A stretch of DNA of 64,000 nucleotides from Noviherbaspirillum cavernae (lineage in GTDB: Bacteria; Pseudomonadota; Gammaproteobacteria; Burkholderiales; Burkholderiaceae_D). Both the position numbers and the translations under genes were made by a program. This document shows, piece by piece, positions 52,122 to 61,584 of this stretch. The notes beneath the pieces were generated by a model. That model saw nothing but the letters and a program-made list of their open reading frames with translations. It made no database searches and had not been told where the DNA came from. Within the stretch, counting starts at the first letter, position 1, and each line of letters starts with the position of its first letter. The stretch covers positions 434,001 through 498,000 of the forward strand of contig NZ_QYUN01000003.1 of NCBI RefSeq assembly GCF_003590875.1, written 5' to 3'.

Positions 52122-52988
52122 CTAGACACGTCCACGGAAAAAGCGACCTGTGATTCCCTGCGGGAGCATTCTGACCAGAACAATCGCGACCAAAAGCAAG
52201 CCCACTTCTCCGATAACCGGAGTCGACAGGAAAGTGGTGAGTTGATTGACAGTGCCGAACGCGCTGGATGCGGCCAGTGTGCCCGTAAGAATGGATGCGC
52301 CTCCTCCGATTACTGTAATGAAGGATTTCGCAACGTAGGCCACACCGATTGTGGGAACCACACCCGTGATGGGCGCCAATACTCCACCGGCCAGTCCGGC
52401 GAGTGCTGCGCCGAGAGAGAATGTCACCGAGTAGATCCGCGCCGGATTGATTCCCAGCGCGGCGGACATCGAGGCATTCTGCATCACTCCTCTGGCAACC
52501 AGACCGAAATCGGTTCTGGTAAGCAGCAGATACAGCCCTCCCAGAACAGCAATCGCAACGGCAATAATGAACACCGTATACAGGCTGACCTGATACGCGC
52601 CAATCGTCATCGATCCCAAGGGAGAGGAGAGGCCAATCGTTGTGTTGCCGTAGATGGAGGTAATCAGGCCAATCAACAGCAGCGACAGTCCCCACGTCGC
52701 AAGCATCGTATCCATCATGCGACCATACAGATATCTCACGATGCAGCGCTCCACCACGAAGCCGAACAAACCGACCGCGATGGGCGAAACGAGCAGTATG
52801 GCGATCCATATGTTGACGCCCAGCTTGGAAGCGGTGATTGCAGCATAGCCTCCAATCATGATGAATTCGCCATGAGCCAGATTAATCACCTTCATCATGC
52901 CGAATACAATCGCCAGGCCGATACTTACCAACACGAGCGTGGCGACAGCATTCAGCACCTCAAGACAAACCACTGCAAAGTAGTCCAC
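52122..52988 (-). CDS. ABC transporter permease (LivH/UrtB type)
   Basis: A 288-residue membrane protein starting at 52988 (MDYFAVVCLEVLNAVATLVL). MKVINLAHGEFIMIGGYAA is the LivH/UrtB signature, and GLVARGVMQNASMSAALGIN is its coupling helix. It lies 28 bp after the binding-protein gene. Confidence 0.93.
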   Translation of the reverse strand: MDYFAVVCLEVLNAVATLVLVSIGLAIVFGMMKVINLAHGEFIMIGGYAAITASKLGVNIWIAILLVSPIAVGLFGFVVERCIVRYLYGRMMDTMLATWGLSLLLIGLITSIYGNTTIGLSSPLGSMTIGAYQVSLYTVFIIAVAIAVLGGLYLLLTRTDFGLVARGVMQNASMSAALGINPARIYSVTFSLGAALAGLAGGVLAPITGVVPTIGVAYVAKSFITVIGGGASILTGTLAASSAFGTVNQLTTFLSTPVIGEVGLLLVAIVLVRMLPQGITGRFFRGRV

Positions 52989-53016
52989 AAGACCCTCCCT
53001 TGGAAATAACGGCCGA

Positions 53017-54249
53017 TCAGATCTTGATTACGAACTGCTTGTTCTCGTTGGGAGTCTTGCTCAAATTGCAGACGGCTGCAGTGTCGACCGGCTTTTGCTG
53101 CTTGTAACTTTCAAGGATCTTCCACTTCTTGTCCTTGCATTCCGCAATCTGAATATCCAGCACGCAGTGATGGGTCACAGGATCGATGGTCACCTTGCCG
53201 CTTGGTCCGTCAAAGGAAATGCCGGTTTCCAGCGCCTGGATCATCTTCATGCGGTCCAGCGATCCTGCTTTCTTTACGCCCATCGCCCACAGGTGCACGC
53301 CCTGATATGTGGCTGCAGCCAATTCGCCAATATACGGATAATCGGCGCCATACTTTTTATGCCAGCGATCGACGAAGCCCTTGTTGATGGGACTATTGAT
53401 GGATTCGAAATAACTGAATGCGGTGACGATGCCGTCCGACTCGTCTTTTGAAAGAACGATATGCTCGTTCCCATTATTGAAGGTGGTCGACGCCATCGGG
53501 ATTTTCTTGTTCATGCCGGCCGCCGCCCATTGGCGATAGAACGCCATATGCGCTCCGCCCACCAGGACCGAAATCACCATATCCGGCTTGGCGGCTTGAA
53601 TCTTCTGAATCGTCGGGCCGAACTGATTGACATCGAGAGGAAAAAAATCTGCTCCGATCACGGTGGCATCTACCTGACCCGCATATTTCTTGATCCAGTC
53701 GGTGGTGATATGACCGTAGTTGTAGTCGGCCGCCAGAATGTAGATTTTCTTCCCCCAGCGCTTGGTCACATAGGGAACCAGCTTGTCGACATTCTGCGCC
53801 GGGGTCTGGCCAGTGCAGAATGTATTGCGATCGCAGACGCCGCCTTCGTACTGTGTATTGTAAAAATAAAGGGCATTGAAGCGCTTCATTACCGGACGGA
53901 TTACTTCGCGCGATGCAGAAGTAATACCCCCGAACAGTGCCGTCACCTTGTCCTTCAGCGCCATCTGCTGTGCATATTGCGCGTAAAGCTGCATGTTGGA
54001 CTGCGGATCCATGGTCACGATGCTGACCTTCTTTCCCAGCAAGCCTCCGGCATCATTGATTTCCTGCACGGCCAGCTGCATGGCGTCCTGCATTGGCTTG
54101 CCCAGAATATCCAGGCCTCCCGACAAATCATGCAAGCTGCCTATCACGATATCGTCGGATCCTTTTGCGAAACTCGACAGTGGTGCTGCAGCTGCAACCG
54201 CAGCTGCTCCTGCGAGGGATTTCAAAACCTTTCTGCGGGTGATCGTCAT
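53017..54249 (-). CDS. Tat-exported ABC substrate-binding protein (urea/amide type)
   Basis: 410 residues from the ATG at 54249 (GGAGATCC ribosome site). The N-terminus MTITRRKVLKSLAG plus an alanine-rich run and SSFAKG is a twin-arginine signal. IVIGSLHDLSGGLDILGKP starts a type I binding fold. QYEGGVCDRNTFCTGQTPAQN and AADYNYGHITTDWIKKY resemble UrtA and FmdD/AmiC-like amide receptors more than amino-acid receptors. With the nitrilase and amidase in the operon, an amide, urea derivative or nitrile is the likely ligand. Confidence 0.9.
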   Translation of the reverse strand: MTITRRKVLKSLAGAAAVAAAAPLSSFAKGSDDIVIGSLHDLSGGLDILGKPMQDAMQLAVQEINDAGGLLGKKVSIVTMDPQSNMQLYAQYAQQMALKDKVTALFGGITSASREVIRPVMKRFNALYFYNTQYEGGVCDRNTFCTGQTPAQNVDKLVPYVTKRWGKKIYILAADYNYGHITTDWIKKYAGQVDATVIGADFFPLDVNQFGPTIQKIQAAKPDMVISVLVGGAHMAFYRQWAAAGMNKKIPMASTTFNNGNEHIVLSKDESDGIVTAFSYFESINSPINKGFVDRWHKKYGADYPYIGELAAATYQGVHLWAMGVKKAGSLDRMKMIQALETGISFDGPSGKVTIDPVTHHCVLDIQIAECKDKKWKILESYKQQKPVDTAAVCNLSKTPNENKQFVIKI

Positions 54250-54334
54250 GTTGGATCTCCAATTGGATTGATGGGTAATAAAGATCGATGCATGCAAGCT
54301 GAAACAAGGTTGAAACAAAGGTATGGGTTATCTG

Positions 54335-55852
54335 CTAGAACATCTGCCAGTCGACTTCTTTCTCATAGGCGCTGGCAACCTGATACAGCTTCGCCTCATC
54401 GAAGCAACGGCCGATCAACATCATTCCTATCGGGAGTCCGTCGCTCATGCCGCAAGGAACCTGCAACGCGGGGTGGCCGGTGACGTCGAACGGCGAGGTG
54501 TTTGCCATCATTTCCCATGCGCGCTGGAATACAAGCTCCAGCGGCGCATCTACAGGAGGTAATGGGGTAGCTTTCATGGGCAAAGTAGGCATGAGCAGAA
54601 CATCGTAGTCAGCCAGAACCGTGTCATAGGCCCCGCGCAATTGACGCGCAAGATTCTGTGCTTTTGCGTAAAACGTACCTTTGCCAACTCGTGTCATGAA
54701 CTCGCCTGCAACCATCGTGAATTTCAGGGTTTCGGATAGTTCGTCCGCACGGTGGCGCCATTGAGCATGCGCTTCCATCAGCGAGGGCATGTAAAGCCCC
54801 TTCCAGTTGAAGCCGAATCCGTTCCCCTTCATCATCTGTTGCGTGGCGCCCTCGTTGACGATGGGCGTCCAGATGGACTGTCCATGCCTGTGCATTGGAA
54901 TCGAAACCTCATCGACAGTCGCCCCCAGTCGGCGCAGCATTCCCGACGCATTGCGCACTTTTTCGTCGACGTCAATTTCGGAATTCTCCCAGCCAAAGCC
55001 TTCGCTGATGACGGCGACGCGCAAACCCTTGAGCCCCAAATCCAGTCCACCGGTGTAGGCCTGGGGGCCGCCCGCCAAACCCTGGCGCGGGTCGAGGCCG
55101 TCGGGACCGGCAATCGCTTCCAACACCAATGCGTTGTCAGCGACATTTCTCGATATCGGACCGACATGATCAACGGTCAACTCGATCGGCATGATGCCGG
55201 TGTATGGGACCAGCCCCCAAGTCGGCTTCATTCCCACCAGTCCGCAGAATGAAGCTGGCGTACGTATGGAACCTCCTTGATCGGCGCCGATCGCGAAATC
55301 GACTTCTCCACATGCCACCAGCGCCGCCGACCCGGAGGAGGATCCACCAGCGGAATAGCCAGCTTTCCTCGGATTTTCCACCGCGCCCTTGGCGGCAGTA
55401 TGCGACCCGCCCGACAGGCAATAGTATTCACAGTGCGCTTTGCCGGCGATAACGGCGCCCGCATCCAGCAGTCGGGTGACAACAGTGGCATCCATTTCTG
55501 GCACATACCCTTCCAGCACTGAGGATCCGTTCATCATCGGAACGTGAGCAACTGCGATGTTGTCCTTGATCGCAGCTCTCATTCCTTTCAGTTTTCCGTG
55601 CGGCGCGCCATGGATTTCGGTCTTCACGTACCAGGCGTTATATTTGTTTTCTTCCGGCTGCGGGTGATAGCCACTGCTTCTCGGATATTTGAGCGCAGGC
55701 GAGATCATCTGCATTTCATCTACTACCTGATATGCGCCGATCAACGACTCAAACTGAGTCAGATAGGTATTGACCGTGTCATCCGACAGGCGCAGGCTGA
55801 ACTCCGCTGCAATTTCCAGTATTTCATTCTTGTGTGGCCGTGGTACCGACAT
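54335..55852 (-). CDS. Amidase-signature family amidase
   Basis: A 505-residue enzyme. The Ser-cisSer-Lys triad is visible: Lys97 in RAAIKDN, cis-serine about 172 in AGGSSSGSAA and nucleophile Ser195 in DQGGSIRTPA. An N-terminal helical domain of about 85 residues precedes it, as in enantioselective amidases from nitrile degraders. It converts amides to acids and ammonia. It is the first gene of the operon; GAGGA precedes the ATG at 55852. A predicted TrmB operator lies about 85 bp upstream. Confidence 0.94.
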   Translation of the reverse strand: MSVPRPHKNEILEIAAEFSLRLSDDTVNTYLTQFESLIGAYQVVDEMQMISPALKYPRSSGYHPQPEENKYNAWYVKTEIHGAPHGKLKGMRAAIKDNIAVAHVPMMNGSSVLEGYVPEMDATVVTRLLDAGAVIAGKAHCEYYCLSGGSHTAAKGAVENPRKAGYSAGGSSSGSAALVACGEVDFAIGADQGGSIRTPASFCGLVGMKPTWGLVPYTGIMPIELTVDHVGPISRNVADNALVLEAIAGPDGLDPRQGLAGGPQAYTGGLDLGLKGLRVAVISEGFGWENSEIDVDEKVRNASGMLRRLGATVDEVSIPMHRHGQSIWTPIVNEGATQQMMKGNGFGFNWKGLYMPSLMEAHAQWRHRADELSETLKFTMVAGEFMTRVGKGTFYAKAQNLARQLRGAYDTVLADYDVLLMPTLPMKATPLPPVDAPLELVFQRAWEMMANTSPFDVTGHPALQVPCGMSDGLPIGMMLIGRCFDEAKLYQVASAYEKEVDWQMF

Positions 55853-55936
55853 GACTATCCTCGCTCTAAAAATATGACGGCGGCCCGCTTATCTGAAGAC
55901 CGGGCTTACCAAACTGCTGAAGCAACCAATATCATT

Positions 55937-55956
55937 TAGTCGAAATATATCGACAT
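55937..55956. promoter_or_regulatory. Predicted operator A: TAGTCG-N8-CGACAT
   Basis: One of four GTCG-N8-CGAC-type dyads near the amidase operon and its regulator gene. It lies 85-104 bp upstream of the amidase start, overlapping CGACATG ... CATGTCG, a second inverted repeat (55951-55973). Confidence 0.6.
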
Positions 55957-56065
55957 GTTTATCACACATGTCGGAGACCTGATTCCTGGACAGCAGACCC
56001 GAAGCGACGCCTACTCACCGTCAGCCCCCATTCCCATGACTGCATACTAGTTTTCCTTTTTATTA

Positions 56066-56085
56066 TTGTCAATAAGTATCGACAA
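56066..56085. promoter_or_regulatory. Predicted operator B: TTGTCA-N8-CGACAA
   Basis: The same spacing and outer bases as the other three sites, with one mismatch in the left core (GTCA). It lies about 215 bp upstream of the amidase gene in an AT-rich stretch. Confidence 0.5.
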
Positions 56086-56281
56086 ATATGAAACATAAAA
56101 TCATATACCCATGATTTTTAAGGTTTTTATTAATTTTTATCTGTCCGATATTATTGACTTTTCTTGTGCTTTTGCGTGTTCCCCGAAAACGCAGGAAGCA
56201 CTCTTCAACGCCACCGCTTCTTTTTTCGCAAGACTTGAATTCGCCCTCGGATGATCGGTTTTTCTTCCTCCTGATTATTTT

Positions 56282-56301
56282 TTGTCGACAATGTCCGACA
56301 A
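56282..56301. promoter_or_regulatory. Predicted operator C: TTGTCG-N8-CGACAA
   Basis: A perfect dyad with 6-bp arms, the best copy of the motif. It lies about 430 bp upstream of the amidase gene and immediately before the IS3 remnant. Confidence 0.6.
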
Positions 56302-56399
56302 CATATTTGATGCCAGCCGAAGTTTGGTTTGTGTTTCTTTGGTGACCGCGTGTAATTCTGATCCCCGGCATTGATCGTCTGGTTCGCCTGAAGTTGAGG

Positions 56400-56850
56400 A
56401 AGCGATTATTTCGATGTTCGAACTTCAATATTCGCGGCTCGTGACGGCACGCAGAGCAGTACAGCACGCAATGGGCGGCAATCGAGCCCATCGCCTGCAA
56501 GATCGGGCACAGCAGAGACACTGCGGCGAAGGATGCGCGAGCGTGGCGCGGGTCCGCGTCCGGGAGCAAGTGCAGCCGAGCAGGAACGGCTCAAGGCGCT
56601 CGAACGGGCGGTCAGGGAGCTGCGCCGTGCCAAAGAGATCCTTCGCTTGGCCGGCGCATTTTTCAGCCAGGCAGAGCTCGACCGCCGCTTCAAGCCACGA
56701 GGGCATTCATCGACAAGTACAGGGACACCTTGGGTCGAGCCGATCTGCGAAGTGTTGCAGGTCGCACCATCTGGATGCCGGCATCACGCGGCCCGGCATT
56801 GCAACCCGGCTTCGAGAAACGCACACGAGCGGCGTGACGAAGCATTGCCG
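56400..56850 (+). pseudogene. IS3-family insertion-sequence remnant (orfA end and orfB start)
   Basis: In shifting frames the plus strand encodes [16 protein letters not shown], then [20 protein letters not shown] and [20 protein letters not shown], the leucine-zipper end of an IS3 Orf[11 protein letters not shown] and [20 protein letters not shown] follow, the beginning of OrfB. Frameshifts are numerous and the catalytic part of OrfB is absent. The remnant lies between the amidase operon promoter and the end of the regulator gene. Confidence 0.75.
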
Positions 56851-56877
56851 CAGGCGCGCCGGATGTCGACGCTCCTG

Positions 56878-57615
56878 CTATTTGTGTTTTTTGGACAGGC
56901 GCCACAACGATTGAAACAAGCTTTTTTGCAGCGATGCCAGTTCGCGACTCTCGATTGTGAGTGCGTAATTCTCATTCTTCGATGAAATGTAGACGACGGT
57001 ATCGTCGCAGATGTACACCGTCATTCCCAGATCCAATTCGGATGGGGCGAACCTGAGCTCGCGCAGTGCGCTTCGGTCTGTGTCCCAGATCGGTTCCGTT
57101 TCGCGTGAGTACGATCTGACGACGTCCAGATGTATGCCACGCTTGATTCGTTCGGCGATATATCCATCCATCCAGGCGGCACCCGGAACTTCCAGCAGTT
57201 CGTGCATGGACAGGATGCCGTACAGATGTTTGGACTGGCATTCCAGTGTCGTCCACAAAGCGTGTTGTATCCCTTTTTCCCCCTCGTAAAATCTGATGCG
57301 CGGTTTGCGTGGGGTGCTATTGAACATCGAACGCAGTTCAGGGACAAGCTCGTCAAGCATGATTCGAGTTTGTTCCCATTCCCGGATCAATACGTTGGGG
57401 TCTGCGGGAACGACCTGGCGTACTCCGTCATCTCCGTGAACCTGCGTCAGCAATCCGCGACGCTCAAGCCGTGTCAGCAGATCATATCCATTGGTTCGCG
57501 TCACGCCGGCGCGCGTTGCGACGAGTGTGACCGGAGCCCCTCCCAATTCAAGAGCGGCAAGATAGAACCGCTGCTCCTTTTCGTCCAATCCTACTGCGGC
57601 AAGTTTTTCGTTCAT
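56878..57615 (-). CDS. TrmB-family transcriptional regulator
   Basis: 245 residues from the ATG at 57615 (GAGG ribosome site). The N-terminal winged helix (about 5-70: [20 protein letters not shown], then [20 protein letters not shown]) is of the TrmB/SufR-like type. A short linker and a PLD-like sensor domain follow ([31 protein letters not shown]). It is on the same strand as and upstream of the amidase operon, with a predicted operator just before its start, so autoregulation and control of the operon are likely (inference). Confidence 0.85.
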   Translation of the reverse strand: MNEKLAAVGLDEKEQRFYLAALELGGAPVTLVATRAGVTRTNGYDLLTRLERRGLLTQVHGDDGVRQVVPADPNVLIREWEQTRIMLDELVPELRSMFNSTPRKPRIRFYEGEKGIQHALWTTLECQSKHLYGILSMHELLEVPGAAWMDGYIAERIKRGIHLDVVRSYSRETEPIWDTDRSALRELRFAPSELDLGMTVYICDDTVVYISSKNENYALTIESRELASLQKSLFQSLWRLSKKHK

Positions 57616-57624
57616 TACAGCCTC

Positions 57625-57644
57625 TTGTCGACAACATTCGACAT
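57625..57644. promoter_or_regulatory. Predicted operator D: TTGTCG-N8-CGACAT
   Basis: It lies 10-29 bp upstream of the regulator ATG, a position suited to autorepression, with the same half-sites and 8-bp spacer as sites A-C. Confidence 0.6.
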
Positions 57645-57754
57645 AAAAGTAAATCACCAGACGAATTTAAACCACCGAGCTCGAGAGCGCAATGCCTTAA
57701 TTATGGAAAGAGAATAGTCAAGATACGGCACGATGCGGGAGCACAACATGTGGA

Positions 57755-58075
57755 TCAACACTGCATCACCCATTGGAGGGTCTCTCTGTTTCCCGAGCCG
57801 ACTTTGTGGAGCATGACCTTCTTCAATAAAAAATCAGCCTTTTTCATCCTCGCCAGGAAAATATTCCAGCACCTCGGTTCTTCGAATTTCTTGAGCTGAT
57901 TCGAATTCAGATTGCCGTATTTCCTCCCTAAGGAAATGACTTTTCCAGAAAATTTCGAGCATTCCTGCCAGCCGCCGCAAATGCTCACCTTCTGCAGTAG
58001 ACGCTTCAATTTGTCGAGTTCATTTGACACACGGAACCACGAATGACCGCTTACCACATATCGCTGTCGAATCAT
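57755..58075 (-). CDS. Possible small protein (106 aa), doubtful
   Basis: An open frame in the AT-rich gap before the 903-residue gene. It is basic (DKLKRLLQKVSICGG, KKADFLLKKVMLHKVG) and contains several tryptophans and cysteines. I see no ribosome site and no recognisable domain. It could be an unassigned accessory gene or chance. The rest of the 57645-58203 gap shows nothing else. Confidence 0.25.
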   Translation of the reverse strand: MIRQRYVVSGHSWFRVSNELDKLKRLLQKVSICGGWQECSKFSGKVISLGRKYGNLNSNQLKKFEEPRCWNIFLARMKKADFLLKKVMLHKVGSGNRETLQWVMQC

Positions 58076-58203
58076 CTCATACCCGGAGGAAAAATCATGG
58101 TGATCTAGCTCGCAGCAATCAATCCAGACTTGGAATCTGATTCAGTCCGGCACGAACCTTCGTGCCTTAACTTATATAGCAAGACATATTCAAGAAAAAT
58201 TTT

Positions 58204-60915
58204 ATGACCTCACCTTTATCAAATACTCCTGTAGGCTTGCAGTCCACCATCGCTTCTCTCAACATTTCGAACAACAGCTCTACAAATGCGCCCGTAGAAC
58301 AGAAGAAACTTTTTGTAAGCCTTGATGAGTTTATAAAAATCAGTGAAGAGCATGACTCCGGCCTGCACACGATTCTGGTTGGCGGCGGTCCTCGGTCGGT
58401 CGCCCAGGCCGTTTCCGAAATGGAACTACTGCGCAGCCATAAGCAGGATTTCCTTGAGCTGCAGGCATTAGGCGCAGAGTACGATATCCAAACCACCATC
58501 ATCGAGCGGAAAGGTGCGGACTACGTCGCTCGCGGCAACGCTTGGGGGCCGGATCAAGGAGAAGGCACGGTGAATACGACGCCGGAGGCCGCCCAGAACC
58601 ACAAGCCCCGCTTGCAAGAATTTTACAAGCAAGAGCGCTCAGAGCTGCAAGCCAAGTACGATGAAAAAAATCCCATAGCAGGTTCGACTCTGGCCAGCGC
58701 ATTCCAGCAGCCGGATGGCACCGAAGAAGCTCCCAACGTTACTCGCGCCGCTATCACTCGTCAGGATCAGGGCCGCGAAGAGCTGGACAACTTCAAAAAA
58801 ATGCATGGAGAAATCCAGAACGAATTTCCCTTCTACAAATTGCGCGTGATCACCGATACCTCGGTCGACAAGATCGATCTCAGTGCCCCCAACCACCCTC
58901 AGGTTCTGGCAAAACCGGTGGCTTCCGGTGGCGCTGCCCGCAGGCTGATGGCAAATGCACTGGTGCTTAATACCGGCACGACTGTGCAGAATCCCATTAG
59001 CGATCCCAACGTTCGGAAACATACCTTCTCCGCGCCGATGGATCAGACTGCTGTGTCCGAATTCCTGAAAAACAAGGGCCTGCTGGATGACGAAGGTCAA
59101 TTGAAAGAAGGTGTGAAGCTTGCGGTCGGCGGTACCGGATTGTCTCTGTATGATCAGTTGATTACCCTGCAACCATCGATGAAACTGATGGAGCGCGATG
59201 AGAGCTCGCCCTTCGGCTACAAGCTGACCGACTCCGCCAAGGAGAAATATCAGGGTGCCCTGACCGTCATCAGCAATACGCCTGGAAAATGGATTCCTCC
59301 GCGCCATGCGAATAATGCGCAATGGACGCAGGAAAAAGCCGCGTTGACCACACCGGAAGAGCTGCATGCAATGCTCCTGCACAAGGACGGTTGTGAAATT
59401 TATGATGCATCGTTCAAGCTCGCCATTGCATCGGTCGCCAATACCCTCGGGATCACGCCGAAACAAGTGACGCAAAGCGGATTGACCACCAAGGAACTGT
59501 TGCTGGCACAGGGCGCTTCTACGGAGCAGCACGTCGCCAAACTGGCGGAGGCCTCACATCTGGAGGGCGAAGCGCGTGAACAGGCTCTGAAGGAAGCGAC
59601 CTGGACCCTTGAAGGTGCGCGTCGTCAAGCTTTTCTGTCCACCATGCTGGGCCTGGGCATGACCTCTGACATTCCGAAAACCATTCAACGCATGGAAGAG
59701 CTGGCACCGCACACCTTCAAAGGCCGTTCCGGCTACTTGATCGAGCGTGCTCAGCCAGCTGGCGTCACCAGCCCTGAGACCGCGGCGCATGAAAGCAATC
59801 GTGAGCAGATGAATGCATTGACCGTCGCCACGAACGACATCACCGCATCGCCGTGGCGGGTGCACGAATTGGGCGTGATGCTGATGGAGGCGGGCATCAT
59901 CAAGTACGAGTCCGGCAGCTACAACAATCTAAAGGCCGACGAAAACGATCAGCAGCTCAGCTTCACGCCACATGGCGAGGGTGCCGAAGTAAAACAATTC
60001 GACGCCTTCATCGTTTCGCCGACATTCAATCGCAAAGCCGAGCCTGCGCTGCAATCGCTCACAGGCCAGGTCAAACCTATCGATCCAAGCATTCCTGATC
60101 TGCCTGACGTAACCTCGAATCGCATGCTGCTCAGCCCAAATGGCAAACCCGTTAACGTTCAGGACTACGGCTATAACGGCACGGGCGATGCTCATCCGAA
60201 AACAAAGTCCAAGATCGGCCTGAAGGCTTACGACGTGAACAATCGTGATTCAGCCTATGATGTTTCTCCGGGTCTGGCACTCCGTCGCATGGCTCGCGCC
60301 CATTTGAATGCGGCAGGATTGAATCTGGGCAGCGATGAGATTATTGAATCGTTCTACAGGAGACATGCTCACGTGACCGATAAAAGTTATAGCGAGGAAA
60401 CTGCTAAATTCAAGGAGCACTTCACGAACGCCATGGACAAGGCTGCTTTTGTAAACGCAGTGGAAAATGCCGTCGAACAGATTCCTGCGCCACTCCGGGA
60501 ACTCAAAGGAAATATCTTCAGCACGTCGATTGAAGAATTTTCCCACACGCAGGCCGGTCGAGAAAAAGCGATCATTGTCGGCCGGACCGAGAATCCGCAA
60601 AGTCTGAAAGATTTGACGCCAGAGGAATTCGTGGCTGCGCGCCGTCAGCGCCTTTTCGCGGAAGCCATGGATGATTTCGATGCTACACGCGGCACGGACC
60701 GGGGAAACCTGCCAAAGTTCGAACCGGCAAGCAAAGAAAGCTATTTCAAGCGCTACATCGATTATCCGATGCATGTACATGAAGCGGTGTATCAGGAAGC
60801 CTTGAAGCATGCGACCGGTTTTTTGCAATCGAAAAATGAAGAAGGCAAGAAGCAAAGCGCAAAAACATCCGTTGAGCACACAAGAATCATGGCTCAACAA
60901 ACCAGTAAAGTCTGA
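58204..60915 (+). CDS. Large orphan dinucleotide-binding (FAD/NAD(P)) protein, 903 aa
   Basis: The first 35 residues are Ser/Thr/Asn-rich and probably disordered. HTILVGGGPRSVAQAV (about 55-70) is a Rossmann GxGxx(G/S) motif of the kind found in NAD_binding_9-type flavoproteins, followed by IERKGADYVARGNAWGP. VKLAVGGTGLSLYD (about 304-317) is a second dinucleotide-binding motif. The middle (about 440-640) is helical and the last 150 residues are charged. There is no signal peptide or membrane segment. It stands alone between an AT-rich gap and a strong hairpin. Base composition is lower in G+C than its neighbours, suggesting transfer. The function is unknown. Confidence 0.75.
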   Translation: MTSPLSNTPVGLQSTIASLNISNNSSTNAPVEQKKLFVSLDEFIKISEEHDSGLHTILVGGGPRSVAQAVSEMELLRSHKQDFLELQALGAEYDIQTTIIERKGADYVARGNAWGPDQGEGTVNTTPEAAQNHKPRLQEFYKQERSELQAKYDEKNPIAGSTLASAFQQPDGTEEAPNVTRAAITRQDQGREELDNFKKMHGEIQNEFPFYKLRVITDTSVDKIDLSAPNHPQVLAKPVASGGAARRLMANALVLNTGTTVQNPISDPNVRKHTFSAPMDQTAVSEFLKNKGLLDDEGQLKEGVKLAVGGTGLSLYDQLITLQPSMKLMERDESSPFGYKLTDSAKEKYQGALTVISNTPGKWIPPRHANNAQWTQEKAALTTPEELHAMLLHKDGCEIYDASFKLAIASVANTLGITPKQVTQSGLTTKELLLAQGASTEQHVAKLAEASHLEGEAREQALKEATWTLEGARRQAFLSTMLGLGMTSDIPKTIQRMEELAPHTFKGRSGYLIERAQPAGVTSPETAAHESNREQMNALTVATNDITASPWRVHELGVMLMEAGIIKYESGSYNNLKADENDQQLSFTPHGEGAEVKQFDAFIVSPTFNRKAEPALQSLTGQVKPIDPSIPDLPDVTSNRMLLSPNGKPVNVQDYGYNGTGDAHPKTKSKIGLKAYDVNNRDSAYDVSPGLALRRMARAHLNAAGLNLGSDEIIESFYRRHAHVTDKSYSEETAKFKEHFTNAMDKAAFVNAVENAVEQIPAPLRELKGNIFSTSIEEFSHTQAGREKAIIVGRTENPQSLKDLTPEEFVAARRQRLFAEAMDDFDATRGTDRGNLPKFEPASKESYFKRYIDYPMHVHEAVYQEALKHATGFLQSKNEEGKKQSAKTSVEHTRIMAQQTSKV

Positions 60916-60957
60916 TAGGAGCACAACGTTCAACTCAAAGTGAAATGTCTTGAGTCA

Positions 60958-60989
60958 AGCCAAGGGGAACCATGAGGTTTCCCTTGGCT
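60958..60989. terminator. Strong hairpin, probable bidirectional terminator
   Basis: AGCCAAGGGGAACC, loop ATGA, GGTTTCCCTTGGCT: 13 of 14 bases pair. It lies between the end of the 903-residue gene and the end of the convergent permease remnant. No long T tract is present. Confidence 0.65.
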
Positions 60990-61004
60990 AACACGACTGC
61001 ATGA

Positions 61005-61469
61005 TCAAGCGCGTGGAATACCCTCATGGCGCATCATTCCTTTCTCGCGATCGCCTTCCACATTCAGCACCTTGCCCAGGCCGAGGAACATGTTGGCCAG
61101 GATCAGGATCGCGGAGGTAGTCGCGATGTAGATCACGGACAGCACAGCCAGTGTCGGGGCGGTGAATTCACGCACGTAGTTGTACATCGCGACCGGCAGG
61201 GTCTGCGTCGCCTGCGCGGTGATGAACATCGAGGCGGTGAATTCGTTGAACGACATGATCGAGGCGAACAGCCAGCCGCCGAAAAAACCCGGCACGATCA
61301 GCGGCGAGGCGAGGATCGCCTGCAGCGTTGCCTTGTACGGAAACGCATGGCGCTTGACGGAGATGGCGAGTGCCGTGCCGACGATCAAGGCAATCGTTGA
61401 CGCCCATGCCATCACGATGACGGCTGGACCAAGCAGGTCCGCAAAAGTTTTTTGAAATAGACTGTGCAT
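61005..61469 (-). pseudogene. PotC-type ABC permease with internal in-frame deletion
   Basis: An open frame of about 155 residues from the ATG at 61469. TIALIVGTALAISVKRHAFP and ILASPLIVPG match the first half of polyamine-type (PotC/PotI) permeases. It runs straight into GFFGGWLFASIMSFNEFTAS, the last part before the C-terminal helix. About 70 residues including the EAA loop that docks the ATPase are missing, so it cannot couple to ATP hydrolysis. No ATPase or binding-protein gene is adjacent. Confidence 0.65.
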
Positions 61470-61584
61470 GGTCTTCAGCGGAACGCGAGGAAGATGCCAT
61501 GAGCACAGCAGCACTGACGGCAAGGGAGCGTAACGAGACCCGCGTGACTACGCCGCCGATGTCCTTCAGCACCGCGTCGATGGC

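Noticed and set aside
57700..58203. Type III secretion promoter box (TTCG-type repeats) before the 903-residue gene
   Set aside because: TTCG occurs several times, but no pair with the required 15-16 bp spacing was found, so effector status has no promoter support.
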